Source: Pelobates cultripes | Taxonomy: Eukaryota > Chordata > Amphibia > Anura > Pelobatidae | Direction of reading: 5' to 3' | Assembly: GCA_933207985.1 (NCBI GenBank) | Contig: OW240917.1 | Location: forward strand, 112,246,542-112,310,541 | Length of the DNA: 64,000 bases | Part shown: positions 33,651 to 46,309 of the stretch, piece after piece | Layout: each line of letters begins with the position of its first letter | Position numbering within the stretch: the stretch's first letter is position 1 | Made by a program: the position numbers and the translations under genes | Notes under the pieces: model-generated | Told to the model about the DNA's origin: nothing | The model's input: the letters and a program-made list of their open reading frames with translations, nothing else | Database searches by the model: none

Positions 33651-36195
33651 TAAGTACTTTAGTTACACCGCAATGCCTATACATGCCGAGTCATAGTTAC
33701 TTATGATACAACAGATTTCGGACAGCAACTTTCTTGCAATTTAAAAAGACTATTATTTGTCAACTTTTTATCAATATAACGCTTATTTGAAATTATATTA
33801 CGATACAAACATATGTATATGCATATTCAACCTCTGAATAGTAATAGAAGATTACGTTTTAAGATTTAACCAATATTTTATTATTTGTATTCCATATTAT
33901 TATTGAATATATCAAATCTTTGCTCCTGGATATTTTCACTCTAGGGTGTTCTTAGTTTATCTATTTATGTACTATTGTTTGGAGGTAGAAACATTGTTAT
34001 CAATTACCTTATTGAGTAAAGACTAACTGAAAATATAAATCGTATCTTTAATGTCGCATAATGGAATTATTTTGTCAAGGATGTCCTTTTCTAAGTTTTA
34101 CCAGCAGGCACTGTTTCTCTGCTGATGACAGAGGACCCCAGTTATCATCAAATACCTGGGATTCTCCTCTGTCAGGTGGGGCCAAAATTAGGGCATAAAG
34201 CTCTATAAATGGGGATTTACATCCTGGGCTGCTACAACTTGGTGTGAACAGCGTTAAATCCCGGCTTACACCATGGAGATCCAAGTATCAAACCGAGGCT
34301 CCCCTCTATCAGCTGGGGACACAATTAGTCAACAAGTAGAGGCCTCAGGATGACTAATGAGCTGAATGTCACTGTAATCTGCTAAAACTTTAAAACCTTA
34401 ACTAGAGCTGTATGAACTGACCATCTTGGGTTCAGCTCCCAGGATTGGCCCATTTTGTTGGTGACCCTATACCATTCCTTTTGGATGTACTCCTGGAGAC
34501 AATATGGCTACGAATGAGCCTCAGTGCATGAGTGCAGGTTTTGGTATAATCTACGCTATATCAAAAACATGCAATCACACTCTGTTTAGGTTATGCAGAC
34601 CATTGGAAACAAATTGCTCATACAGTTTTTCCCATGTCAAGGTGACATGAGATCCTGAGGCCTTCATAGAGCAAACGTGCGCTGCTGTGCTCGGGTAACA
34701 AGACTAAGGCGGGCCCACAGCCCGGTCTGCAGGTGCACCGTACACATGGATCGCATGGAAAGACCGGAGTCCTTTGTCGACTTGGGTTCCTTGGTCATTA
34801 ACAATCTTGGGATAAGATGACAGGACTGCCTCTACTCCTCTGAGAACAGATCTGGGGAATATGATTTGGATTTGGAGGGCCCTCCTTCTCTGCTCTAAAT
34901 CCCTCACAGGAACTGTTTTGGTTTTGTGTTCTCTCTAACCCACCTATTCAACTACCATCAAGGAGACCTACTTGGACTCTATGGAGGAACCCTGTTTGTC
35001 CCCGGGTCCTACACGGACGTCATTAGTCGGGACGCAACCTACCGCTGGAGTACTGCTCGGATAGGGCTGATGACGTTCCCAAACTGGACAACACATGCTT
35101 CGGACGAGTAAAGATAGATCCTTGTTTTTTGGAGTCACCTGTAGTGTGTGAAGGGACTTTAGGTCTTGCCTGCATATTAGAGAATGCTATGAGTTCACGG
35201 GACTCCAGGCTAAGAAGGAGGTATTCCTTTATAGGGACGCCTTGACTTCGGTTCTTGAATTCACATTCCTGTGTCCCTTGACCTAGGGTCTCACTATATC
35301 ATACCCTATCTTGTAGGTGGCGTGCAGACCAGGAGCTCCTACACAAATTTTGACAGGTTGGGCATGGAACAGGATCGTACAAATGAGTAATCAGATTATT
35401 TCACTCTCTCACTACAGCACGTGAGGACTCTTCTTTGTTATACAGGCCCCAATTACCATTGAATCTGGACAGCTTATCGCTCTTTGTCGATATATATCTG
35501 AATGGAAACCTCAACCCCTGGTTACGTTCCCCTCCTTTTGGATGTTCCCAGGAATCACAATCCCCAGGGTAGTTGACCACGGTTTCACTACACAAGTTCA
35601 GTTTGGGGTCCTGATTGGACATCCTTTGGGAGTTTTTTTCTCTACTGCAGTTGCAGGTTACACAGTCCATTTGGATAGTTGGAATCACTTAAGATACAGC
35701 CAGTTTTGACCACACCCTTGTCTGCATAATAAATTAATTCTTGGATGAGACAACTCACCGGGTAGGTCGTGAGGGAACGAAATGACCCTACTCAGTTCTG
35801 TTAAGGAATTGGTGGTAGACTTAGACACATTACTTGAGGTTGGAGATTTGCCTGCAAGGCCACATCACCTGGTGACCCTGGCACGACCGGAGGAGCCATC
35901 TTCCACATCAAGAGTCGAGACCTGTGGCAGTTTCTTTTCGCGGCCCTAAGTGACCTTCAGCATTTTACATCTACAGAAAAATGGCTAATAGGTCAACTTG
36001 ACAGCTCATGGATCGGCTGCTAGGAAACAGGTCGCAACCCCACATACAATGGATCTACCAGTGGAGGGTGTTTTTTCCTTATTTTTGGGGTGCCTTGACA
36101 GCTGGCATCTTCATTGATCCGTCTTCTGTCACTTTTCACAGTTGGAAGGTCCATTTAGGATTGCTCTAGTATAGCCTGGAATAGGTACCAGCGAA
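33651..36195. other. Degenerate DNA, probably old retroelement remains
   Basis: No coherent protein can be read on either strand. Short minus-strand frames at 34075-34284 and 35401-35688 have no recognisable domain. Position upstream of a DIRS-type 3' end suggests decayed gag/RT/recombinase sequence, but this is inference. Confidence 0.35.
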
Positions 36196-36888
36196 ACAAA
36201 CAAACAACATTGGAATTGATGGCTGAGCGTTAAAACAGCAAATACGAAGCCTCCTGTCATGTTATAAAATTGTAGATTATGCTAGCTTTAGTGTACCTAT
36301 AATCTTAATTTCATTAATGACAGGAGGCGAGTATTTCCTGCCCATTCTTATCCCTCCCTTGTTTAATTTTATAATATCGGTTCATCAGGTACGTATGCAA
36401 CTCTGCTTGTTGTCTCTGCTACCTGTCACTTGTTCTTATATCTGTTTTTCATAAGTAGGGTTGGGATCTATGCAGGTTACGGTAATTTTGATTGCTACAT
36501 TGGGTACCTACATGCTTGTTCAGAGTATATTTAATTGGCTAATCAACCTGTTCAATTTATTTTTTTCTCTCGTTTCAGTTTACAGTCCATCAACGCTATC
36601 TGGTTTGGCAGTACTTCTCGTATGATGGACATTGTTGTATTCATTGTATCCAGGACTTTGTTTCTTCCCCATTATGATTTCTGCCTTTTGTTCTGTTTTG
36701 TCGCAGCTCGAAAGAGGAAATGATGCATGGGGAGGGGAGTTTTATAGTACCTAACTTTTTTCTGATTGGTTGTTTTTTCTGTGCTGCTGTGGAGTTCTAG
36801 TAAAGAGAGACTTAAGGAAATACTCACCTCCTATCATTAATAAAATTAAGATTATAGGTACACTAAAGCTAGCATAATCTACAATTTC
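36196..36888 (+). mobile_element. 3' end of a second DIRS-type element
   Basis: A short frame ending at about 36231 (WNRYQRNKQTTLELMAER) could be the tail of a tyrosine recombinase. An internal complementary region follows at 36246-36338 (CCTCCTGTCAT...AGGAGGCGAGTATTTCCT). Its second part is the reverse complement of the right terminus at 36814-36888 (AGGAAATACTCACCTCC...CTACAATTTCC). The order recombinase end, complementary region, spacer with TCAGGTACG, terminal repeat is the same as in the complete element at 54781-60575, but the sequences differ, so it is another subfamily. The matching left terminus was not found. Confidence 0.65.
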
Positions 36889-37108
36889 CTCCTTGTTTGT
36901 CACTCTCTGTAATAATTTGTTTAATTAGAGTGCACCACTTAATTATTGAGATTCATTATTATACTATCCTTTTGGTAAAGTGATACAAATACAAGTGAGC
37001 TTACTAGTGTGCAGCTTCAAAGAAAGTTTATTTTTTATTTTATTTTTAATTATGTTAGTTTATCACTGTGTAAAACATTTTTAAATCATCATGAAACTCA
37101 AAAGTGGA

Positions 37109-37756
37109 TCACAGTCACTGTAATCTGCTAAAACTTTAACTAGAACACTTTGCGGTCACAGGACCAATCAGGGTGCTTTTTTGAGGGTTAACAGAGGAGG
37201 TGGAGAGGCATTAAATGACATCAAAGACTTGGAAGAGTTCCATGTACTCACGGAAAGTAATGTGTTTTAAAGTGATGGAGGAACTCTACGCCGAGGCTAA
37301 CCGCATCCCATTGAACACTTTGTACTTACATCGAATTTGGGCTAGCCACATCCGATATAGGCACTTTTTGGACATGGGCACTACAGAGATACCTTTCCGG
37401 GGATATATGGCATGTGCTCTGTATTATTACATGGTTTTTGGGGTGTTTCATGTATTGCACTCTCTGTATCAAGGAGATAATGAATTTAACAGAGAGCAAA
37501 CTCCATTATCTCCCAGATACAGAGGCACCTGGGCGGGTTATTATGAATAGATACCCAATGCTGGGGGTCTGGGTATAATCTGTGTGTTTTGTCTCAATAA
37601 AAACAGATCTTCACCCTTCACTAAGGCTTGACTAATGTTTGAGTGAGACAGCGGTACTTTGTGCAGGAGAGTATAATCACTCTGTAGCTATATTCACTGG
37701 GAAGGGACAACCTAGGCTGTAGTAACCCATCTTCTCGAGGGTATACCGCCACATTA
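37109..37756 (+). repeat. LTR-like unit with polyadenylation signal
   Basis: After a 111-codon ORF there is CTCAATAAAAACAG (about 37594), then a GAGTGAGACAGCGG-containing stretch and a terminus near GTATACCGCCACA (37741-37753). The layout resembles the R-U5 half of a retroviral-type LTR. No matching second LTR, primer-binding site or pol was found, so it could be a solo LTR or another element. Confidence 0.35.
37215..37550 (+). CDS. Hypothetical protein inside the LTR-like unit
   Basis: The frame has 111 codons from the first ATG; an internal methionine (MEELYAEANRIP) gives 91. The composition looks protein-like: aromatic-rich (YYYMVFGVFHVLHSLYQG), with charged ends and no simple repeats. 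One hydrophobic stretch (about residues 68-84) could be a short membrane or core helix. It ends 40-50 bases before a putative AATAAA signal. I do not recognise it. It could be a small 3'-located retroelement ORF or a chance frame. Confidence 0.3.
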   Translation: MTSKTWKSSMYSRKVMCFKVMEELYAEANRIPLNTLYLHRIWASHIRYRHFLDMGTTEIPFRGYMACALYYYMVFGVFHVLHSLYQGDNEFNREQTPLSPRYRGTWAGYYE

Positions 37757-38094
37757 ACTAAGCAAGATTGTTTATAATCTCTAAATCATTGCCTTTTTAA
37801 GTGAACCTGCCATGACCGATATAGAGTTGCAGTGTTCTAACCATCTGCCGTATATAATAAGTATTTATTCCCTTAATACATTTAAAAGTTTCCTACTGAG
37901 AACATTAATCATGTTTTCTGTGGGTGTTACACTTGCATGTACACTAAACATGTATACCTGAGCCTATAGTGCTAAACCCACCATTTAGGTTGCTTGCCCC
38001 TCCTTTAGCCCCCCCCCCTATAAAAGTTTAAAACTCACCTTATTTCCAGTGCTGCACGGGTTCGTCGGTGCTGGCTCCGCCCCATTTGTACATT

Positions 38095-39215
38095 CATCAA
38101 AATGGACGATTTTTACGAAACGCGAAACGCGCGCGTCAGGGGCTACACGGCTTTTTTGCCACTTTTTCTTATTATAGTTTACCTTTCATTTTGTATGTCC
38201 TCTGATTTGGGTACAGTCTGATATTCTGGGGGGTTAGCGTTAGGTGCCCTTGAAGGCACGGGGGTGGAGTGTCAGCCGTAGTGCTATTATTTCCAGTCAG
38301 TGTTCGATACTACTTGCTAATTATGTATAAATGTTGTGCTATCTGGCTACCCCTTTTGCTCTTTATTTAGGGCTGCCTTCTTAGCACTTATAGGAGATTT
38401 TCTCTTAGCATTGGGTGGCATTTCTTAGTAACCATACTTGCCGCCAGATATAGACCCATTCTGTGTGTCACAACCTCATAGAGGTGCGAGTTACGTCTAT
38501 CCAGCTACTCACTGACAGTTTCAGGCTGGTATCTTCTTTAATATATATATCCTTACCATATCGGCAGATACCGTGGCGAACTCTTATCTGCACACTTTGC
38601 ATACTAGCAGCCGGTGTGTTCACAGCCTCATAGAGGTGTGATCACATATATCTAGCTACTCTTAGCATTGAGTGACATTACTGACAGTTTTTGGCTGGCA
38701 TTTACTCTAATATATATACCTCTACCATATAGGCAGACACTGTGGTGAACTCTTATCTGCAGATACACTGTGATACATTTTTCATGCTACCAACCTGTGT
38801 GTTCACAGCCCCATAGAGGTGTGATCACATATATCTAGCCACACGTACTAGGATTCTGTATGCAGGAGCATTCTAACACGCTAACCTATTTATTTATTTA
38901 TCTTTTCTACTTTCTGTTATTGGAATTCTTTTACCTTCCTCTCCACCCCCCTCCCCCCCATTTCTTTTCTTTTTCTATTCCTCTTGCGCAGACGTGCGCT
39001 AGGAATAGGTTTATATATTATCACCCAATCAGAGTTTATTTTGTATATATTACTATATTTTTGGGTTTCATCCCTATTTCAATCAGAGTCTAACTTATAT
39101 ATATATCCAGATCTCTGTGTTATTCTTAGATTTTAGTATTATTATTATTTTTCAATTATTTTCAATAAATTTGCTTTTTTATTTTTTGGACCCTGTGGTC
39201 CCTTTTAGATGAGCC
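38095..39215 (+). repeat. Probable pseudo-LTR with internal ~170-bp tandem repeats
   Basis: It starts near ACGAAACGCGAAACGCG (38118), reminiscent of the ribozyme-like motifs. It then contains two to three direct repeats of ~170 bp marked by CATAGAGGTG, ATATCTAGC and GGCAGA (about 38470-38845). The end has TTTTCAATAAATTTGC (about 39160), a possible polyadenylation signal. There is no ORF of note. Confidence 0.35.
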
Positions 39216-39710
39216 TGTATTCCACACATTTAGTGTAATAGTTTCAGGCCTCGACTAGTCCTCCTTGAAGGTACACACTTCGTTTGTTTTGTATTCATTT
39301 CTACTAGGGGTTATCCCCCTTTCACTGTGTACCTTGGCTGTCTTCCAAAAACGTTTCGTATTTAGAGAGAGTTATTGTCTTGTTATAGGTTCTTTGGATG
39401 GTTTTAGTTTTTACTCTGCACAATATTTTTAATTTCCTGTGTATTCCCTCTTTGCTCCTTCCAGCAGTCTGTTGCCTTAGCAATGGATGCTCCACTACTG
39501 TGTTGCCGGTGGATGTTCCTCATGTCACACTGTGAGCACTCATTCTGTGTGTAAATGTTGTAAATAACTATGGTTACCCAGTGCAATGCCAGCTGGCGGA
39601 AGCCATTGGCGGAGGTTCCCTGCTAACTCACACCTCACTTCAGGTATGTGCGCTGATGGTAAGTAAATTTTATTTTTTGAGCATACATTATTGTTCACAT
39701 TCACATGTTA

Positions 39711-39742
39711 GTCCTGATGAAAGTTTTAAATAGAAACTGAAA
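39711..39742 (+). ncRNA. Degenerate hammerhead-like motif
   Basis: CTGATGA (39714-39720), an extra A, stem II AGTTT/AAACT (39722-39738, loop TAAATAG) and GAAA (39739-39742) are intact. The palindromic stem III is replaced by TGTC and stem I is not evident, so it is probably inactive. It precedes a pseudo-LTR-like AATAAAAG region. Confidence 0.35.
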
Positions 39743-39799
39743 TGTCAACTTTTTTATGAATACTTTTTGAATAAAAGTTGTTTTATTTCTTGTATACAA

Positions 39800-40665
39800 A
39801 GTCCCTGAGGTGCTTTCTTTAATTGCATTTTTGTATATTATGCAAAGCACTGGGCAAGTGAATTTATACATTGGAGTTTAAGGATTGTTTATAGATATAA
39901 TGGACTTTATTCTAACACAGTAGAGACATACTGGATACGGCACTCACTAAATAACCCAGGTGCTATGAAGCCAGGGCTGGCCAGGCCTCCCTTTGAAGAT
40001 ATGCTGAATAAATAATGATTCAGGCACTCCGGGTTAACAAAAATAGCAGCTTTATTGTGGCAAAAGCAGCCATCCTAACAGACAATTCAAATTCTTTTTA
40101 TATTAAACGTGGACTTTAGATGAATCCAGAGTGTATATACCCTATGATGTTTAAATGTCTATTGTACTTGTTTGGGGCAAAAATCTAATTTGAGTGAGTC
40201 ACCATCTTTCTTTGCCAGAGAAACCCTGGGCAGAAGTTTTACTTTTAAAACATAAGTGAGTAAGTAATTAAGACTTCTGTTAATTTATCATTTTTGGTTT
40301 TATCTGTTGTTGGTGTAACTAATTTGTTTGTCATCTATTTTTTGGGACTATTTTAGTTAATAATAAATATTCCTTTTTTAAGTTCTGCCTTTGTTTGGTA
40401 AAGAATTACGTCACCTGAAGAGACCAATAAATTAGTATTTTGCAATTGCATAGGTATCGTGCTAAGTTGTACTTGGTGAATTTGCGTTCTAATTTACCTG
40501 GGGGACCAAGGCATCCCATTTATAACTTGGTGGTGGCAAAATAGTAATATTTATATTATTATGGTTAGGTGTGGGTGATGTTAAGGTGGATTTTTCTAAT
40601 TATTTCTGGTCTAGTGCAGACAAATAATGAACTTTTAACCCTTTCACCACCAGAACAAAGTCACG
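39800..40665. other. No gene seen
   Basis: AT-rich sequence between pseudo-LTR-like and CR1 segments, nothing recognisable. Confidence 0.4.
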
Positions 40666-40689
40666 CACACTTTTGGAGTAGGGTACATT

Positions 40690-41659
40690 CGTGACAGCTT
40701 CTATTTAACATATTCATAAATGATCTTGAAATAGGTATCAAGGCCATGTTTCAGTGTTTGCAGATGACACAAAACTATGTAAAGAAATACAATGTGTGCA
40801 GGATATTACTTTGTTGCAGAGGGATTTAGATAGATTCGGGGACTGGGCACTCAAATGGCAGATTAAATTTTCTGTTGAAAAATGCAAAGTTCTGCCGTTC
40901 GGGGTAAAGAATGCACAAGCAACTAAACACCCTAAATGGTAGTGAATTGGTGATAACAACAAATGAGAAGGATTTGGGAATTGTTATAGACAACAAACTA
41001 GGCAACTAAGTGGAATGTCTATCAACAGTTGCTAAGGCCAGTAAGGTTTTGTTATGTATAAATAGGGCAATTCATTCTTGGGTTGAAAATATAATTTTGC
41101 CTCTTTATAAATCATTGAACATACCTTGAATATGCTGTGCAATTTTGGGCACCAATTCTAAAGAAGATTATTAGGGCACTAGAAAAAGTGCAGAGGCAGG
41201 CTTCAAAATTAATAAAATGAATGGGGCATTTTAGTTATGCAGAAAGGTTATCACATTTAAATCTCTTTAGTTTGGAAAAATCGCACCTCAGAGGGTATAT
41301 TAGCATTATACAAATATATTTGGGGCCAATACAAACCATTGTCTGGAAATGTATTCACAAACAGGACAATACATACGACACAAGGTTATGCATTTAGACT
41401 GGAAGAAAAAAGATTTCGTCTAAGGCAAAGGAGTTTGGGGGTTTTTTTACAGTAAAAACAATAAATATGTTTAAACAGCAATTGGATTAATAATTATGGG
41501 GTCAAGAATGAATTAATTCCTAGTTTGTTGCAAAATTGTATGTGCTTCAGACTGGGTTTATTGCCTTCTTTTGAATTAACAGCAAAAACAAATGTGAGAA
41601 AGGCTGAACTTGATAGACGCATGTGTCGCTTCAGCTATGTAACTATGTAAAACTATAAT
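40690..41659 (+). pseudogene. CR1-type LINE 3' half
   Basis: RT motif C is readable as FADDTKL (near 40757), followed by the thumb block LQRDLDRFGDWALKWQIKFSVEKCKVL. Degenerate C-terminal sequence continues (A..VLCINRAIHSWVEN, PLYKSL, LEYAVQFWAP-like). The 3' UTR has GGCTGAACTTGATAGACGCATG and ends in TATGTAAC repeats. Stops and frameshifts make it dead. Confidence 0.8.
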
Positions 41660-41962
41660 GTGGGATTCTCTACCTGAAGAGGTGGTTTTATTAGAAACTA
41701 TACAGATGTTTAAACTGCAATTTGATAAATATTTGCAAAAACATAATATTCAATGATATGCTATTTAACTAGTGGGGTAATAGCTTCTTGATCCAAGGAG
41801 GTATCTGACTGCCATTCTGGGTCAAGAAGGATTTTTTTTCCTAGTTTGTTGCAGAATTGGAAGTGCTTCAAACTAGGTTTCTTGCCTTCACAACAGCAAA
41901 AACACATGTGAGAAAGGCTGAACTTGATGGACACATATCTCTTTTCAGCTATGCAACTATGT
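41660..41962 (+). mobile_element. Second CR1 3' end in tandem
   Basis: Directly after the first tail the 3' UTR sequence repeats (GTGGGATTCTCTACCTGAAG to GGCTGAACTTGATGGACACA and a TATGTAA tail). This indicates two insertions of the family side by side, or recombination between copies. Confidence 0.7.
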
Positions 41963-42039
41963 AAGCTAGAAAAATCTCAAGTGATTAAGAGTAGGTGCCA
42001 CTTCTAAATAATGGTTTTCAAACAGATTTCAATAAGCTC

Positions 42040-42960
42040 TCTGCTGAACTGTACTGGACTCTTCTATAAAGACTGACAGCTGTTCAGAAGCTTATTGGGT
42101 TTTTCAATTACAATGATCAATTTATCAAAGGCTTATCTACTATTATAGCTCATATTACAAACATAACCACAAAAGGAAAAAGTAAAGAATAATTGGCATC
42201 TTGAAGCTAAACAAGCTTTCCAAATTCTCAAGACAGCAATTTTTATGCCCCTGTTCTAGTGCAACCTCATCCCACCAGACTATTTGTATCAAAGGAAGCA
42301 TGGGGGCTGAGCTCTCCCAAAGAAAAGCACATGATAAACCTCTCCATCCATGTGATTACTTTTCAAGAAGTCTAAGAGCAAAAATAATTATGATATTGTT
42401 AATAGGAAACTGCTTACCATAGTCCATGCACTGAAAGAGTGGAAGCACTTATTAGAAGTGTCTCAAGTACCAATAATGACACTGAAAGACTATAAGAACT
42501 GGTCTTATATTAGTGATGCTAAATGCCTGACTTCTAAGCTAGGTTGTCTTTGTTCCTATTGCGCTTTAATTTTATGATTTCTTATCTGTTGTCTACCTGT
42601 TGTCAAGGATCATAAAATACCCAAGCCCATGTCCTATCTAGACAGTATGATGAAATGGGTTCTAGAGAACAGAATCTCACAACCATAGTACCTTCTGAAA
42701 ATAAAGAATTGCCATTACATGTGTCTGTTACATCTTCTTTGCTAGAAAAACGCCTTTTCCAAAGTTACCCACCTCCTCTTTATTAGCTATCATTTTTGCC
42801 AAAAAAGTAATAAGACTACATGGTATGTCTACCCAAAATGTGTATGATAGATGGAACCAGTCAGTTAATTTCAAGATTCTGGAGGAGTCTATGCTCTTAA
42901 ATGGGTATCAGTTAGCCTGCTCCCTGGCTTACCACTCCTAGGTCAATGTAGTCCCTGGAG
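42040..42960 (+). pseudogene. Ty3/gypsy pol fragment (RT end, RNase H, integrase)
   Basis: The RT connection block LTAVQKLIGFFNYNDQFIKGLSTIIAHIT (about 42070) leads into RNase H pieces: APVLVQPHPTRLFV, then HPCDYFSRSLRAK in another frame, then NNYDIVNRKLLTIVHALKEWKHLLE. Further on, IFAKKVIRLHGMSTQNVYDRWNQSVNFKILEESMLLNG (about 42.78-42.93 kb) matches the central integrase region, but the catalytic aspartate is not preserved. Multiple frameshifts, stops and an internal deletion show it is dead. No LTRs could be delimited. Confidence 0.75.
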
Positions 42961-45711
42961 TAGTATTTGAGTTACTTTGTATCCCATGCCCAGGGCAACT
43001 TGTCTGACCTGCTTTCCTTGGGTGAATTTGCTGAATCTAATGGCCCTAGGTACTCCATTTTTGTATAAGGGGATACCAGCATTTAACTGTCATATGCTAG
43101 CCTTTGCATTTACCTTGGGGCAGGTCTGTGGGACTGAACACTCCACACAGTGCACCCTGAAGCATAAAATCATGATTAAATAAATACTTATCAATTTGAC
43201 ACTGGCAAAACACTCCTCCTCTTGGTTCACATGGGTCGAATCCACAGCTCAACCGCAGCTTCACACTCCATGTATAAATTTAGACATTGCCCACTCGTTT
43301 GGTGCTTCTTTATATAATTTACATTTGGAAAACATCACATCCACCCTTAGAGTTATCACATCATCTAAGCAACCCAATTTTCATGCATTTTGAAGTCACA
43401 AAGACAATGTGGGTCATTTAAAATATATGTAAGCCAATGTAATGCTTGTTGGGACTCTTATTCAGTGTTCTAATATGGTTTCTGTCTTAATGCATGTTTA
43501 ATGCTTTAAGTAAGTCTCTCTTGATATTTTGATATTGACCTTTGTTTGTTTTATGACTTTGAGAATTTTTGGTATTCTGACCCGGTTTGTTTATTGACTT
43601 TGAGCTTTTCTGAAATCCTATCCTGGCTTGTTTATTTCTATATTATTTTTGCTATTATCCTGACCTTGGCTATTACTGACTTTGTCTCTTTCTTTATCAA
43701 ACAGTTAAGTCCAGAGACTCTAAGGCCCATTAATATGTCTGTATTAGAACCCCATTAAATAAGTTAATAACTGCATGAAATATTCATAGTATAATGTAGC
43801 TTATAAAATGTAATTTTAAAAAATACGATTAAAAAATACAAAAACTATGGCAGCAAGTATAGTGTATAAGAATATGTTAAGGTAAATATGCAGGATAATA
43901 AGACCAGTAGTAACATTTGCAAGTAAATATACAAAAAATAAAAAAATAGAATAAAAAGTTTTAATTAAAAAAATGAAACATGAAAACTATAAAAAAAATA
44001 TTAAACAATTAGAATGCAAATCTCTTATCAGTCTTTAAAATAGAGTAGAGTCTCTTACACCTACCACTGGTCTCATACAGACTGATATGTGTATGTTATG
44101 GTAATCCTCTGAAATTTTGAAGGCCAGTTGAATCATATATAAGCCCAGTTAATGAATAGATAGGAAATCATGTTTTTGTATGTATATAGGAGTATAATAT
44201 TATACATAATAGGTTCCATGTAATTTTTACTTCAAGGTCATTTGCTAAATAACTGCAGAGTTACTTCTCTTATCTATGTGTAGAGACTGACCAAGAATTT
44301 TTGGAGATAAGCTATACATTTTTTAGAGGAAAATAATTGAGTCAGTAGAGAAAGTACCACAAATATGAAATACGTTGTCATTAATTCCCTTTTCCTGTTT
44401 CCTGAGTTCATGATCTGCCAACAGAGATTTGTTAGAATGATGTATGCATTTAATTTTGCGCAAACAAGAAATAAAGTAGGTTTCCAATTATTAAACATAT
44501 AGTGCCCATTCTAAGAAGATAAAATAGCATAGATGCACTGAGTGATCTCACACCATACAAATAATAAGCAAGACTGTTATTCAGCTGTTTTCTATTCTTG
44601 TTTAGTTACAGCATTATCACATATGTCTTCATTATGACAAGCATGCAATAGGATTTCATGATTTTTTTCTACATAGCAAATCCATCAGCCTGTGTAATGC
44701 ATGCTTTAAGACAGGTACCAATTTAAAATCAATGTAGGGAATAACTAGCTTGTATTGCTGCTGTAAAACTTTTTTTTTTCCTTGTGAGTAAATTAGTTAC
44801 AGCTGTGTTTTACACTTTATCTATTTATAATTGGATTCTTTAAGTGTATATTGAGCAGAATAATATATTAGTTCCCCATTTCCACTGCTGAGGTGTTTTT
44901 TCTTGGAACCCTCCAAGTATGACAGATATCATAGATGTGCACAGGACAGTACATTTGTACATTAGGGTGCACCAAGAGAATAATACCACCTAAACTTCAC
45001 TTAAAACATGATAAATTGAAAAGATTTGACACAATATTCAATTTATTTGCACTAGTGACTGGGATTATACAGAAAAAGTATTTGTTGTCCCTTCAAAGTA
45101 TAAGCAAACACAAACTCATGCTAAAATACCCAAAGTACTCAAAGTGCAAAATACTGGTGACAAGGAGGACAGTTTATCACACAGTTTAGGTTGTACATGG
45201 GCAAAACTGGCACACCACTTGCGCACACCTGTGATATATACCATTTAAATTGCCTAACAATCTTTATAGTCTGTTAGTATGTTTTTCCACATAAATAATG
45301 TGATTTGATATCAGCTGAGAGGTGATAGCTGTGGATTATTGGCTCCCAATAAGACTTTTAATGGTTGGAGAGATTTAATATAAGCAGTTTCAAAGGATTA
45401 TTCACTAAAGTCTGAATGACCTTGTAGCAAACCATCTGACTGTGTAAAGGTCGACTCGGACTCCAAAATCCAGATATTTTTCACACTATTCAACAATGTC
45501 CACATTTTGCAATTAAAGCCCTGAAAAGGCATGAATTTGGTCATGCATTTAAAGACGCCGGTAAATCGGTGGTTCCCGATTCAGTGCCTGACTCGTTATA
45601 CAGTCTCATGTTCGTGGCTTCAGAGAATTTCCCATTCTGCATTCCAAGCAAGTGCACTTTCGTGCCAACCCTCATTTTGGTTGAGGAGAGGAGTTATTTT
45701 ATCATGGAGCC
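42961..45711. other. No gene seen
   Basis: AT-rich sequence; short ORFs lack domains. No repeat ends recognised. Confidence 0.5.
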
Positions 45712-45722
45712 CAGGGCCGTCT

Positions 45723-45800
45723 TTAACCCCTTAAGGACCAAATTTCTGGAATAAAAGGGAATCATGACATGTCACACGTCATGTGTCCTTAAGGGGTTAA
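45723..45800. mobile_element. 78-bp palindromic TTAA MITE, copy 2
   Basis: Differs from the copy at 26452 by about one base by eye. It is inserted at the TTAA of the hAT-like terminal repeat. Confidence 0.75.
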
Positions 45801-46309
45801 AGGGAGGCAAACAGGGCAGCTGCCCCAGGCCCAGTTACTCCTTGAGGCCCAAGGCAGCTTCCCCGTGGGCTGCCTGCCGCAAGTAGGACTGAACAGCCCA
45901 CCGAAATACTGTGAAATTTCCCAGTGGGCTGCAGCAGGTAAAGTAATCAGGGACCCCCGGACCTTTAAGAGTGCTCCGGACTGGGCCCCTGGCTACCTGC
46001 CTGCCTAGTGACAGAGTGCCGCTGGGAAGGAAGAGGCACACATGGAGAAGGAGGAGGCAAACATAGAGAAGAAGGAGAAGAGTTAGCCAAGTTCATCAGA
46101 CTCCCATCAACCTCAGCCATCCGGCTCCCACGGGACCCCAGGGAAGCCACCCTTCTGTAAAGGTAAGGATACAGGAGGGTGGCTAAACTATATAAATTGA
46201 TATGACTGTATGTGTGTGTATCTGACTGTGTTTGTGTGTATCTGATAGTATGTGTATGTATCTGAATGTGTGTGTGTGTGTATCTGACTGACTGTATGTA
46301 AAAATAACA

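Noticed and set aside
34690..36195. Readable DIRS RT or recombinase domains upstream of the 36.2-kb terminus
   Set aside because: I tried the plus-strand frames and the listed minus-strand ORFs and found no motif; only the terminus is supported.
38105..38140. ACGAAACGCGAAACGCGCGCG as another ribozyme
   Set aside because: GAAACGCG is present, but no CTGATGA-like core or stem II precedes it.
42977..43758. Possible host exons or env-like ORFs after the gypsy fragment
   Set aside because: Short frames of 65-70 codons lack splice context, domains or conservation evidence.
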